A stretch of 64,000 nt of DNA, from assembly GCA_020635395.1 (NCBI GenBank), contig JACJZV010000001.1:496001-560000 (forward strand). Direction: 5' to 3'. The position numbers and the translations under genes were made by a program. The notes beneath the pieces were generated by a model that had not been told where the DNA came from, did not search any database, and saw nothing but the letters and a program-made list of their open reading frames with translations. Within the stretch, counting starts at the first letter, position 1. Each line of letters starts with the position of its first letter. The DNA comes from Flavobacteriales bacterium. GTDB taxonomy: Bacteria > Bacteroidota > Bacteroidia > NS11-12g > UBA9320. Shown one piece after another: positions 34,235 to 43,798 of this stretch.

Positions 34235-36355
34235 TCACCCCTCCACCAAACTTAACGAAATCCGTTTTCGGGCAATGTCCACCTCCACCACTCGGGGGTA
34301 AACTTCCTGTCGCAGTTTTAGCACTTCGTTGGGCGAGGAAATGCGGTTGTGGCTCATTTTAGATATGTGAATGAGGCCATTTTCTTTGATGCCTAAGTCA
34401 ACAAACGCACCAAAGGCCGCCACATTGGTAACAATTCCTGCCAGTTTCATGCCCACCACCAAATCGTTTATAGATTTTATTCGGGGGTCGAAGGCAAAGG
34501 TTTTTCGTGGTTCTCGCGGGTCGAGGCCGGGGTTTTTAAACTCAGAAACAATGTGTTTTAAGGTAGGCAAACCTACTTCAGGTGTCACAAAATTTTCCAA
34601 CGAAATACCTTCCAATTTTTGAGGATTTACGAACATATCCTCCGGTTTTGCACCAACGGCATGGCACATTTTTTTGGCCAAATCGTAGCTTTCGGGGTGA
34701 ATACCCGATTTGTCTAACACATTTTTGCCATCGCTTATTCTCAAAAATCCGGCACATTGCTCAAACACTTTATTGCCCAACCGAGGAACTTTTTTAAGCT
34801 GCTCTCGGGTATCAAACCGACCATTTTCTTTTCTGAAATCGATGATGTTTTCGGCGGTTTGCTGGCCGAGGCCACTCACAAATTGCAACACATGTTTGCT
34901 GGCAATATTCAAATTTACCCCAACCTTGTTTACGCAACTTACTACCACTTCGTGTAGTTTTTCTTTGAGTAGGGTTTGGTTTACATCGTGCTGATATTGC
35001 CCAACACCCAATGATTTTGGGTCAATTTTTACCAATTCTGACAAAGGGTCTTGCAATCTTCTGCCAATGCTGATAGCCCCTCTATACACCAAATCAAGGT
35101 TCGGAAACTCCTCTCTGGCGGTTTCGCTGGCCGAATAGATGGAAGCTCCGTCTTCGTTTTCGAGAAATATCATCGGTTTTGCATTTCCAAAATCTATGTT
35201 TTGAATGAATTGTTCTGTTTCTCGTCCAGCCGTGCCGTTGCCCACCGCAATGGCCTCAATGTTCAGTGCTTTTACTTTTTGTTGAATAATCTGGCTACTC
35301 TTTTCAGGCTCCCTGTCCGGAAAAATAGTTCCCTTTTCTAAAAAAGTGCCAAACTTGTCGAGGCAAACCCATTTGCAACCCGTGCGAATGCCCGGGTCGA
35401 TGGCTAAAACCGATTTGTTGCCCAACGGTGGAGCCAAAAGCAAATGTTTCAAGTTGTCGGCAAAAACCAATACAGATTCTTTATCGGCTTTCTCTTTTAA
35501 CTTCTTTTTATATTCCGATTCAATTTGGGGTTGCAACAGCCGTTTGTAGGCATCTTCCGCTGCTTTGGCAACCAGTTTGCCGCAATTGTTGCGTTTCGGA
35601 ACGCATTTAAACACAATGTCGTTAATGGCTTTTTCGGCATCAGGTTCAATCGAAACGGATAAAAAACCTTCCTTTTCGCCACGCATCATGGCCAAAAACC
35701 GATGCGATTGAATGTGTCTCAGGTTTTCATCGTGTTTAAAATAATCTTTATAAACCGCCGCTTCGGGTTCTGTGTCTTTTTTGCGTTTTACTCGGCACGA
35801 TACCACACCAAATTTTTCAAAACGGTCTCTTACCGAGTTTCGCATAGAGGTATTCTCGCTCACCCATTCGGCCACAATATGCAAAGCTCCTTCAATGGCA
35901 TCATCGGCAGTCTTTACATCGCCTTTTACAAAACTTTTTGCCTTAAAATAGGGGTCAAATTCACGTTGAGCATAAATGATTTGTGCCAAAGGTTCTAATC
36001 CGTTTTTTCGTGCAGTTTCGGCTTTGGTCGATTTTTTTTCTTTATAGGGCAGATAAAAATCTTCGAGTTGGTCGGCATCAAAACAGCCGTTTATTTGTTT
36101 TTCGAGTTCGGCAGTTAGCTTGCCTTTTTCTTTTATTTTCTGCAGAATAAAATTTCGCCTTTTTTCTAATTCTTTGAAAAAAGTGTAAAGGGTTTCTATC
36201 TCTGAAATCTGCACCTCATCCAAACCTCCAGTTTTTTCCTTTCTGTATCGAGCAATAAACGGAATGGTAGCCCCTTCATCAAGCAATTTCACCGTGCCGG
36301 AAATACTTTTTGGGTTTACATCTATTTGGCTGGATATGTAGTTTTCTGCAAGCAT
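34235..36355 (-). CDS. tex: Tex-family S1 RNA-binding protein
   Basis: This 706-residue protein is full length for Tex, a transcription accessory factor that binds RNA. The N-terminal helical part (IPFIARYRKEKTGGLDEVQI) is diagnostic. A YqgF-like domain (VLAIDPGIRTGCKWVCLDK), helix-hairpin-helix units (LPF-type VSGLGQQTAENIIDFRKENG) and a C-terminal S1 domain (IVTNVAAFGAFVDLGIKENG) follow. It begins the chromosomal-looking part of the window and converges with the NACHT operon. No irregularities seen. Confidence 0.96.
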   Translation of the reverse strand: MLAENYISSQIDVNPKSISGTVKLLDEGATIPFIARYRKEKTGGLDEVQISEIETLYTFFKELEKRRNFILQKIKEKGKLTAELEKQINGCFDADQLEDFYLPYKEKKSTKAETARKNGLEPLAQIIYAQREFDPYFKAKSFVKGDVKTADDAIEGALHIVAEWVSENTSMRNSVRDRFEKFGVVSCRVKRKKDTEPEAAVYKDYFKHDENLRHIQSHRFLAMMRGEKEGFLSVSIEPDAEKAINDIVFKCVPKRNNCGKLVAKAAEDAYKRLLQPQIESEYKKKLKEKADKESVLVFADNLKHLLLAPPLGNKSVLAIDPGIRTGCKWVCLDKFGTFLEKGTIFPDREPEKSSQIIQQKVKALNIEAIAVGNGTAGRETEQFIQNIDFGNAKPMIFLENEDGASIYSASETAREEFPNLDLVYRGAISIGRRLQDPLSELVKIDPKSLGVGQYQHDVNQTLLKEKLHEVVVSCVNKVGVNLNIASKHVLQFVSGLGQQTAENIIDFRKENGRFDTREQLKKVPRLGNKVFEQCAGFLRISDGKNVLDKSGIHPESYDLAKKMCHAVGAKPEDMFVNPQKLEGISLENFVTPEVGLPTLKHIVSEFKNPGLDPREPRKTFAFDPRIKSINDLVVGMKLAGIVTNVAAFGAFVDLGIKENGLIHISKMSHNRISSPNEVLKLRQEVYPRVVEVDIARKRISLSLVEG

Positions 36356-36518
36356 TTTTAAATTTGTGTTGCGGCGAAATTATGTGTAATAATGACAATT
36401 CAACCAAAAAAAGAAACACAAGCTATGATAAAAATTGACCTTTTACGTGTGTCGATATTGATATTTTCTCATTAGTTTTGGAATGACAGAGGTTCAGTTA
36501 AAAAAATAAAAGTAACAG

Positions 36519-38420
36519 ATGAACTACATAGTTTCAAATATAGAAGAATACCAGAAAGCTTATGAAGAAAGTGTAAACAACCCTGAAGCATTTTGGGATG
36601 GCTTTGCCAAAGAGTTTGTGTGGCATAGGCATTGGGATAAAGTGCTGGATGCCAATATGCACAAACCGGAAATACATTGGTTTGTTGGGGGAAAACTAAA
36701 CATTACCGAAAACTGTATTGACCGACATTTAGAGACAAAAGGGGAGCAAATTGCCATCATATTTGAACCAAACAATCCGAATGAAGCTTCGCAGCATATT
36801 ACCTATCGGGAGTTGGCCAAAAACGTAAACAAAACGGCGAACATGCTGAAAAATATGGGAGCCAAAAAAGGCGATAGAATTTGCCTTTATATGCCCATGG
36901 TGCCGGAATTGGCGTATGCCGTGTTGGCCTGTGCCCGCATTGGGGCTGTGCATTCGGTGGTTTTTGCAGGTTTTAGCAGCAAAAGTTTATCCGACCGAAT
37001 AAACGATGCTGAGTGCAATATTTTAATTACCGCAGATGGGGGACTTCGGGGTGATAAAATAACGCCATTAAAAGATATTGCAGATGAAGCATTGTGTTCG
37101 TGCAACACCATTCAGAAGGTTATTGTTTTGAAACGGGCATTGAACAACTGCAATATGACGGCTCAAAGAGATGTATGGTGGCACGAAGTTTTTGAGCCTG
37201 CCTCAACTGAATGCCCTGCGGAAGTTATGGATGCAGAAGATATGCTGTTTATACTTTACACCAGCGGAAGCACAGGCAAACCAAAAGGTATGGTACACAC
37301 CTGCGGTGGCTACATGGTATATACCAATTTTAGTTTTAGAAATGTGTTTCAATATGCCGCCGGAGATATTTATTGGTGTACGGCTGATATAGGTTGGATT
37401 ACAGGACATTCCTATATCCTTTATGGGCCTCTCAGTGCGGGTGCCACTACCGTTATATTTGAAGGTGTGCCCAGCTATCCCGACATGGGAAGATTTTGGG
37501 AGATAGTAGAAAAACACGAGGTGAACATCTTTTACACCGCACCAACGGCCATTCGCTCGCTCGCACAGTGCGATGACTCATTTGTAACAAAACACAATCT
37601 TTCTTCTTTGAAAACACTGGGCACTGTGGGCGAACCAATAAATGCAGAGGCTTGGGAGTGGTATGATACAAACATTGGCAAACATAACTGCCCCATTGTG
37701 GACACATGGTGGCAAACAGAAACGGGGGGAATTATGATTTCGCCATTGGCAGGCATAACGGAGACAATTCCAACATTTGCCACCCTGCCGTTGCCCGGAG
37801 TGCAGCCCTGCCTTATGGATGAGTCGGGTAATGAAATGGAGGAAATGGAAGCCGAAGGCAGACTGTGTGTAAAATATCCGTGGCCGGGCATGGCCAGAAC
37901 CATCTATGGCGACCATCAACGATTTAAAGACACCTATTATTCCAGTTTTGCTGGAAAATATTTTACTGGAGACGGAGCAAAACGCGATGCAAAGGGCAAT
38001 TATCGCATTACAGGTCGGGTGGATGATATTGTAATTGTGAGTGGTCATAATCTTGGAACAGCGGAGATAGAAAATGCCATCAATGAACATCCAGAAGTGG
38101 CCGAATCGGCGGTGGTAGGCTATCCGCACGATATAAAAGGCAATAGCATTTACGCTTTTATAACGCTTAAAAACAACAGCCAATTGAGCCAAGCGGCATT
38201 GGAAAAAGCCATTGCCGATTTGGTTTCTAAAACCCTGGGGCCAATCAGCAAACCCGAAAAAATACAGTTTGTCAATGGTTTGCCCAAAACAAGAAGTGGG
38301 AAAATAATGCGGCGAATATTGAGAAAAGTGGCGGCAAACGAGTTGGAAAATTTTGGAGATACCTCAACACTTTTAAACCCCGAATGTGTAGAAGAAATTG
38401 TTAAAGGCCGAAAAATGTGA
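36519..38420 (+). CDS. acs: Acetyl-CoA synthetase
   Basis: The 633-residue AMP-forming enzyme converts acetate, ATP and CoA to acetyl-CoA. The adenylation loop FILYTSGSTGKPKGMVHT, the A5-type WWQTETGG and the C-terminal lysine motif LPKTRSGKIMRRILRK are all present. The last carries the lysine that is acetylated for control in related enzymes. Length is normal. It is divergent from tex, with 163 bases between them, and probably monocistronic. Confidence 0.95.
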   Translation: MNYIVSNIEEYQKAYEESVNNPEAFWDGFAKEFVWHRHWDKVLDANMHKPEIHWFVGGKLNITENCIDRHLETKGEQIAIIFEPNNPNEASQHITYRELAKNVNKTANMLKNMGAKKGDRICLYMPMVPELAYAVLACARIGAVHSVVFAGFSSKSLSDRINDAECNILITADGGLRGDKITPLKDIADEALCSCNTIQKVIVLKRALNNCNMTAQRDVWWHEVFEPASTECPAEVMDAEDMLFILYTSGSTGKPKGMVHTCGGYMVYTNFSFRNVFQYAAGDIYWCTADIGWITGHSYILYGPLSAGATTVIFEGVPSYPDMGRFWEIVEKHEVNIFYTAPTAIRSLAQCDDSFVTKHNLSSLKTLGTVGEPINAEAWEWYDTNIGKHNCPIVDTWWQTETGGIMISPLAGITETIPTFATLPLPGVQPCLMDESGNEMEEMEAEGRLCVKYPWPGMARTIYGDHQRFKDTYYSSFAGKYFTGDGAKRDAKGNYRITGRVDDIVIVSGHNLGTAEIENAINEHPEVAESAVVGYPHDIKGNSIYAFITLKNNSQLSQAALEKAIADLVSKTLGPISKPEKIQFVNGLPKTRSGKIMRRILRKVAANELENFGDTSTLLNPECVEEIVKGRKM

Positions 38421-38580
38421 TTTTGGAGCAAATAAAAATTTTACCCAAAAAAGTATTTAAGCAAATTTATCTAACTGATATTAAGTGTGTTGCTATGTAA
38501 ATCAATTGGCTCGACTTTTCATTTCTTTTTAAAATTGAAAATTAATCTGAACCTTTTTACTTGTTTTGGATACTATGGGT

Positions 38581-39717
38581 ATGAAACGATTTTATTTTTA
38601 TTTACTGGCAATGGCAATAGGCTTGGGGTCTTTTGCTCAAAGCGAAACAAAGCCCGAAAAGGTTTACTCATTGGTGAAGCAACGACGCACAACCGAGTGG
38701 TATAGAATTCAGGCCGAACTTTGGAAAAAGGAAATTGATAAAAACCAACAAAATGTGGATGCATGGCACAATTATTATCGAGCCAAAAGAATGTTGAAAA
38801 TTTATAAAGAAGGGGTGACGCAAAAAGATCTCGACAGCATTGTGTCCACAATGAGTACAGCCATTCCAAACACGTTCGAGTATCACTACATTTCTTTTTA
38901 CAACTCTGGTTTTCGGAATCCGGAAATAGATGTGACACATTTAAGAAAAGCACAAGAACTGGGGCCTGACAGAGTAGAAATTATGGCGGATTTAATGACC
39001 TACTACGAAGTAAAACGTAACCATAAACAACTTGAAACAATTGCCCAAAAATGGTTTGCATCCAACGACATTTCGACCGGTATTTATAGCTTTTGTTACA
39101 ATATGCTTATGAGTGTTGATGATAATGCTATTCTGATAACCTACGGTGATAATGATACCTATCCATGCTGGATTTTGCAGTATGTGAAGGGTATAAAACC
39201 AAATGTCAGCATTATTAATGCATCGCTCATTATGCAGGATGAATACAGGCATTTGCTTTTTAAAGAAATGGGGTTGCCCGATTTAAAATTTGATACGACT
39301 AAAAGTGATTGGTTTAACACTGCCGAAGAGAAATTGCTCAGACACATTAAATCAAACACCAACCGACCTGTTTATCTGGCAGTTAGTGTTCATAAAAATC
39401 GGTACGAGTTTATAAAAGATGAGGTGTATAATGTGGGGTTGGCTTATAAATGGTCGGACGAAAAATTTGACAACATCGCTGTTATTAAAAAGAACTACGA
39501 GAAATATTTTTTGAAAGATTACATAACGCACCAGTTTCAAAACGACATAAGTCAGGCAGTGGTGGATGATATGAATTCGAACTACCTGGTGCCGTTGGTT
39601 ACGCTTTATCATCATTATAAAGAAAGTGAAGACCCTGAGCAATTGGCTTTAAAAAGTGTCATATTAACCATTGCAGGTCAGGTAAATCAGTTGGAAGAAA
39701 TAAAGAAACTACTCTAA
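38581..39717 (+). CDS. Exported TPR-like protein with a DUF2723-like motif
   Basis: I start at ATG 38581 (KRFYFYLLAMAIGLGSFAQ, a signal peptide); ATG 38575 is also possible. The 378-residue mature protein starts with helical, TPR-like repeats. Its centre reads AILITYGDNDTYPCWILQYV then KGIKPNVSIINASL. This resembles the block following the membrane part of DUF2723/TMEM260-type proteins, but here without membrane helices. The function is unknown. It lies 6 bases before an ECF sigma factor gene, so both may share a transcript. Confidence 0.6.
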   Translation: MKRFYFYLLAMAIGLGSFAQSETKPEKVYSLVKQRRTTEWYRIQAELWKKEIDKNQQNVDAWHNYYRAKRMLKIYKEGVTQKDLDSIVSTMSTAIPNTFEYHYISFYNSGFRNPEIDVTHLRKAQELGPDRVEIMADLMTYYEVKRNHKQLETIAQKWFASNDISTGIYSFCYNMLMSVDDNAILITYGDNDTYPCWILQYVKGIKPNVSIINASLIMQDEYRHLLFKEMGLPDLKFDTTKSDWFNTAEEKLLRHIKSNTNRPVYLAVSVHKNRYEFIKDEVYNVGLAYKWSDEKFDNIAVIKKNYEKYFLKDYITHQFQNDISQAVVDDMNSNYLVPLVTLYHHYKESEDPEQLALKSVILTIAGQVNQLEEIKKLL

Positions 39718-39722
39718 TCTGG

Positions 39723-40277
39723 GTGAATAAAATTCACAACCATACCGACGAATCGTTGATGAGCTTTGTTCAGCAAGGCTCATCTTCGGCGTTAGAAGAG
39801 TTGTATAAAAGATATAGCAAACCCCTGTTGGTGTTGATATACAGAATGCTCAACGGCAACGAAATTGCAGCTCAAGACTTGCTGCATCAGGTGTTTCTAA
39901 AAATTATGGAGAAACCTAAAAAGTTTGATACAACCAAAAAATTTAAACCCTGGCTGTTTGCCGTTGCTGCCAATGAGTGTAGAAAATCGTTTCGACAAGC
40001 TACCACAGAAAACCTAAGTGAAGTAGCTGATTGGGCTAATGCCGATTCGCAAACGGCAAGATATGAGCAGAGAGAGTTTTACCATCAACTTGAAATAGCG
40101 TTGAACAAATTGAATTACGAAATGAGAGAAGTATTTGTTTTAAAACACCAACAGCAGTTGAGTATAAAAGAAATTGCCACCGTTTTGGAGATACCCGAAG
40201 GCACCGTAAAATCTCGGTTGCATTATGCCCTTAAAACATTGGCCACACAGTTAAATGAGTTTAATCCGAAAAAATAG
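39723..40277 (+). CDS. ECF RNA polymerase sigma factor
   Basis: This 184-residue sigma-70 family protein of the ECF type starts with GTG. Region 2 is at about 20-90 (LYKRYSKPLLVLIYRML, KFKPWLFAVAANECRKSFR) and region 4 at about 120-175 (MREVFVLKHQQQLSIKEIAT, then PEGTVKSRLHYALK). It is immediately followed by a gene for a single-pass membrane protein, which is the usual place of an anti-sigma factor. The regulon is unknown. Confidence 0.92.
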   Translation: MNKIHNHTDESLMSFVQQGSSSALEELYKRYSKPLLVLIYRMLNGNEIAAQDLLHQVFLKIMEKPKKFDTTKKFKPWLFAVAANECRKSFRQATTENLSEVADWANADSQTARYEQREFYHQLEIALNKLNYEMREVFVLKHQQQLSIKEIATVLEIPEGTVKSRLHYALKTLATQLNEFNPKK

Positions 40278-40280
40278 TTT

Positions 40281-40898
40281 ATGAAACAGTTAGAAGAGGA
40301 AATAATGGAATGGGCAGAGAAATATTCGTTCGACCAACTCAGCCCCGACATGCAAAAAAGTGTGCTTTCTTCTATTTCGAGCGAAGAATACAATCAAGTA
40401 CACGAAACATTTAATAGCTATTCCGCTTTGTTTGGTGCCGACGAGAATAAACTTCAGCCTTCTGCACATATTTTGCCAGATTTGATGCAAAAACAAAATG
40501 CTAAAAAGAATGGTTTGGCAAAAATATTGGTTTACAAAATGCCTGTTTATCAAGCTGTTGCGGCTTGTTTTTTGTTGTTGGGTTTGGCCTATTTTTCTTT
40601 AAAACCAAAGGTGGAATCGGCTGCTGAAATTGCGGTACAAAAGCCTGTAGTTGAAAGAATTTACGACACGGTTTATATAGAAAAACCATCAATAGAAAAA
40701 GAACCACGGGTAATTGAAAAAAAAGTGTTTGTGCAGGGCAAGTGCAACGAGCCGCATTTAAACAAGGTCAATGCCTCGCGAGAAAAGTTTTTGGCACACG
40801 ATAGTGTTACTCCAATTTCGGTGGGTGATATAGTGCGGTCGTATGGCAACACGACCGTAAGTGCAGAAAAACTCGAAAAATTTAAGATGCCGATGTAA
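40281..40898 (+). CDS. Single-pass membrane protein, candidate anti-sigma partner
   Basis: The 205-residue protein lies 3 bases after the ECF gene. An N-terminal helical cytoplasmic part of about 90 residues is followed by one membrane segment (YQAVAACFLLLGLAYFSL, about 93-110) and a basic/charged outer part. This topology and position fit an anti-sigma factor. I see no ZAS zinc motif (H-x3-C-x2-C), so the call rests on context. Confidence 0.6.
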   Translation: MKQLEEEIMEWAEKYSFDQLSPDMQKSVLSSISSEEYNQVHETFNSYSALFGADENKLQPSAHILPDLMQKQNAKKNGLAKILVYKMPVYQAVAACFLLLGLAYFSLKPKVESAAEIAVQKPVVERIYDTVYIEKPSIEKEPRVIEKKVFVQGKCNEPHLNKVNASREKFLAHDSVTPISVGDIVRSYGNTTVSAEKLEKFKMPM

Positions 40899-40903
40899 GC
40901 AAA

Positions 40904-41818
40904 TTACACAGCAAAGCAAATATCGCTTATCAGGTTTTCGGGGGCCGTATCTTTTGGACTATTTCGATAAAACTCGTAAGGATGAATGCCTTTTTTGGGT
41001 TTAAATTCTTTGGCACGAATCATCATTTGCGAAGCTGCCCATGCATTTCCAATATGGTCGTATGATCCTATGTGTCTTATAGTGTGAAGATTGCATTTCT
41101 CAATTTCGCCCTTAACCCAACCTGCCGGAAGATTTTCCGGATATTCGGTAACGCAAACCGCCGAGGTAAATTCCACTCCACCATTAACAATATCAAATTT
41201 GTGATATTGCGAAAACCAAACGTCGGATAAGTGTTGCGAACCATTAAATTCGTTAAACAAAGCATCAAAATCTTTTTGCATAACGTCGCCAATGGTGTGC
41301 ATTGTTGCGTTTCGTTTTATGCCAACGTATTTTCCTCCATTAAATGGCTGAACGCCTTTAAATTCGAGTTTGCTGTGAATGTTTCCGGTTTCGCAATAGT
41401 CTTTTAGCATTTTTAAACCACGTTCAAAATCCATACCGATGCCGGCTTGCATTATTTTTTTAAAGAAGAACATGAAGAAGGGTAATGAGCCATGCATTTC
41501 CCAAGAAACAGAAATTTTTGAGTCCTTTTCCTTTAACCGAAAATAAATTTTTGAGGTTGACTTCCACGGCTTTAAAAAGGTTAAATCCATGTCAATAACA
41601 TCACCCGTTTGCCCATTATTTTTCATATTTCCGCTTCCGGTTCGTTTGCCTTGCCATTCATAAAAATCGGCTTTTTCATTAACCGAAATTTTTACCTCTG
41701 GCTCTAAAATAGCCCATGGCGACCATTTTTGCCAAATAGTGTAGTTGTTGATGGCTTGCTCAACCGAAGCTCGGTTAGCATTAATTTCAATAGATCGAGA
41801 AACGAACATTTTGGGCAT
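40904..41818 (-). CDS. SRPBCC domain fused to a GyrI-like domain
   Basis: This 304-residue protein has a START/SRPBCC-type ligand-binding domain at about 1-150 (SRSIEINANRASVEQAINNY, then WQKWSPWAILEPEVKISV). A GyrI-like effector-binding domain covers about 155-304 (YVGIKRNATMHTIGDVMQKD, and HPYEFYRNSPKDTAPENLIS near the end). Such proteins bind small hydrophobic molecules; there is no DNA-binding domain. It is transcribed alone, convergent with the putative anti-sigma gene. Confidence 0.82.
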   Translation of the reverse strand: MPKMFVSRSIEINANRASVEQAINNYTIWQKWSPWAILEPEVKISVNEKADFYEWQGKRTGSGNMKNNGQTGDVIDMDLTFLKPWKSTSKIYFRLKEKDSKISVSWEMHGSLPFFMFFFKKIMQAGIGMDFERGLKMLKDYCETGNIHSKLEFKGVQPFNGGKYVGIKRNATMHTIGDVMQKDFDALFNEFNGSQHLSDVWFSQYHKFDIVNGGVEFTSAVCVTEYPENLPAGWVKGEIEKCNLHTIRHIGSYDHIGNAWAASQMMIRAKEFKPKKGIHPYEFYRNSPKDTAPENLISDICFAV

Positions 41819-41901
41819 AACTGAAAAATTTTGGCTCGAAAATAGATTATTTAGTTAAACCTCGTGTTAAGAAAAAAAATGAAAAAAGGATAGATTTGAA
41901 T

Positions 41902-42633
41902 ATGCGAAATCCTAAAGCACAATTCTGCACCAACGGCTTTGTTGAAAATCCTTACAGCACAATCGGTATGGCCACTGCCGCCGGAATGGGTTTAATGTTT
42001 ATGGGAATCATGACTGGGTTGCATGTATATATTTGCATGGCTCTGCTTTTTGGAGGTATTCTATTGGTTTTCGGTTTTTCCATTGCTACCATAAAATATG
42101 AAATATTTGATGATGGAATAACTCAGCAAATAAGACGAAAAATACCTTATCAATTATGGAAAAAAGAAGAAAATAGAACCATAAACTGGCATGAGGTAAA
42201 GTCGTATAAAATTGATTTTGACAAAAATCGGTCGGGAAAGGAATATGAGTATATCAAACTTTACCTTAAAAAATCGCCTGGTCAAATCTGGATAACCGAC
42301 CAAATAAATAGAACAGGATTTGTGGAGTTTAAAGAAGTGTTTTTACAAATAATAGAAAAGCATGAACCTCAAAAACCAACCGCCACACCTCAAACCGAAA
42401 GGGCTGTGCAGCCACCTCAATTAAAAGCTGAGCATATCGTGATTGAAAGAAAATCAAGTTTTTACGACACTTTTTTCGCCAAAATCGTAACCGTTTTCTT
42501 TTTGATTCTTACGGCTATATTGCTCGCTATTGGATTTATTCACGGGTTTTCCGGCACCCAATGGTGGAAAGTGAACATCATTTTATTGCCCGGAACTATA
42601 TACATGATGCGGCGGGTATTTTTTGCAAAATAA
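41902..42633 (+). CDS. Uncharacterised membrane protein
   Basis: The start at ATG 41902 gives about 243 residues. Two hydrophobic helices lie near 20-70 (MATAAGMGLMFMGIMTGLHV and the following LLFGGILLVFGFSIA). A soluble middle looks like a PH-like domain (YEIFDDGITQQIRRKIPYQL), then comes a Pro/Gln-rich linker and two more helices near the end. I do not recognise the family. It converges on the Fic gene. Confidence 0.6.
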   Translation: MRNPKAQFCTNGFVENPYSTIGMATAAGMGLMFMGIMTGLHVYICMALLFGGILLVFGFSIATIKYEIFDDGITQQIRRKIPYQLWKKEENRTINWHEVKSYKIDFDKNRSGKEYEYIKLYLKKSPGQIWITDQINRTGFVEFKEVFLQIIEKHEPQKPTATPQTERAVQPPQLKAEHIVIERKSSFYDTFFAKIVTVFFLILTAILLAIGFIHGFSGTQWWKVNIILLPGTIYMMRRVFFAK

Positions 42634-42656
42634 AAAACCCTGCACTACACAGGGCT
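42632..42656 (-). terminator. Terminator of the Fic gene
   Basis: Read on the minus strand, CCCTG (42650-42654) and CAGGG (42638-42642) form a hairpin followed by six T residues. It overlaps the last codons of the Fic gene. Confidence 0.6.
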
Positions 42657-43724
42657 TGAAAGCTCAATATGCTCTTTGAGCGACTCTTCGGCCTTTTCAA
42701 TAATTAAATCGTAAAAGGGTGTGGTGTCATTATCAACCTGAACGGCCTCCAACGCATCATAGTAGCGTTTTCTTGAGGTCAAATCACCCTTTAAGGAAGT
42801 GATAGTGTAGCCATTTTGAAGTAGAATAAAATTCATTATTAACCTCGATGTGCGGCCATTGCCATCAATAAATGGGTGGATGCTTACCAAACGCTCGTGC
42901 ATTTCGGCTGCTAAAAGCACCGGATGCATGCGTTTTTTTTGTATCTCATAGTGCATAAAATATTCTTCCATCATTTTTTCGAGAAGATACGGCTGAGGCG
43001 GAACATGCTGGCTACCCGAAATGCGAACTGGAACATTTCGAAACCTTCCGGCATTTTCATTATCAATACTTTTTAGCACTAAACGATGCACCTCTAAAAG
43101 CGAACGGCGATTAAACTTTTCTTTTCCCGAAACCAAATCTTCAATAAAATCAACAGCTTCGGCGTGGTTGATGGCCTCCAAATGCTCTCGCATACTTTTT
43201 CCGCCAACGGTGATTCCTTCGTTTATAACCAAATGAGTTTCTTTGAGAGTCAGCGTATTCCCTTCTATTTGGTTGCTGTCGTAGGTATATTGAATTCTGA
43301 AATACTCCTTTAGCTTATACAAAGCCGAGCCTTGCAATGGTTTTAGAGCCTTCAATTGATTTTTAAGCTTATCTAACTTGTCGAGTTTTTCGGTATAACC
43401 TGTGGGCAACTCGGGCAAAATCAATGCTTGATTTGATGTGAGGTATTCTACACGGCTCTCGGCCACCATCAATATTTCGGCATAATTTTGCTCGTATTGA
43501 ACGAGCTTGGCAATTTTATCTGCCAACAATTCTTTTTTGATTTCCGAAAAATCAATGTGCATTGCCTCTGAAAGTTGAACCAAGTGTTTTTCGGAAGGAA
43601 CCCGCTTTCCGGTTTCGTATTTGGATAAAAGTGCTTGATCTATACCAGTTTTGGCTGATAATTCAAGCATGGTTTTGTTGCTTTCGGTTCTCCATTTTTT
43701 AAGCGATAGGGCAAGATTTTTCAT
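42645..43724 (-). CDS. Class II Fic protein with XRE domain
   Basis: I start at ATG 43724 (KNLALSLKKWR), which gives 359 residues. A Cro/CI-type helix-turn-helix lies at 8-65 (LELSAKTGIDQALLSKYETG). The Fic core has the full catalytic motif HPFIDGNGRTSR (283-294), so it should transfer AMP or a similar group to protein hydroxyls. An inhibitory motif S-x3-E-G (SNQIEG, 150-155) lies before the core, as in class II Fic proteins that restrain themselves. The HTH suggests autoregulation or DNA targeting. A full, intact gene; target unknown. Confidence 0.9.
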   Translation of the reverse strand: MKNLALSLKKWRTESNKTMLELSAKTGIDQALLSKYETGKRVPSEKHLVQLSEAMHIDFSEIKKELLADKIAKLVQYEQNYAEILMVAESRVEYLTSNQALILPELPTGYTEKLDKLDKLKNQLKALKPLQGSALYKLKEYFRIQYTYDSNQIEGNTLTLKETHLVINEGITVGGKSMREHLEAINHAEAVDFIEDLVSGKEKFNRRSLLEVHRLVLKSIDNENAGRFRNVPVRISGSQHVPPQPYLLEKMMEEYFMHYEIQKKRMHPVLLAAEMHERLVSIHPFIDGNGRTSRLIMNFILLQNGYTITSLKGDLTSRKRYYDALEAVQVDNDTTPFYDLIIEKAEESLKEHIELSSPV

Positions 43725-43798
43725 AATAGACAAAATTTAACATGACAAATTTAGTCATATTTTAATGTATTTTTACATTTTTCTCTTTTTTGACTTTT

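Noticed and set aside
37578..38192. Long antisense frame (204 codons) opposite acs
   Set aside because: It overlaps a clearly conserved acs gene in full and shows no domain pattern; it is a shadow of acs codon use.
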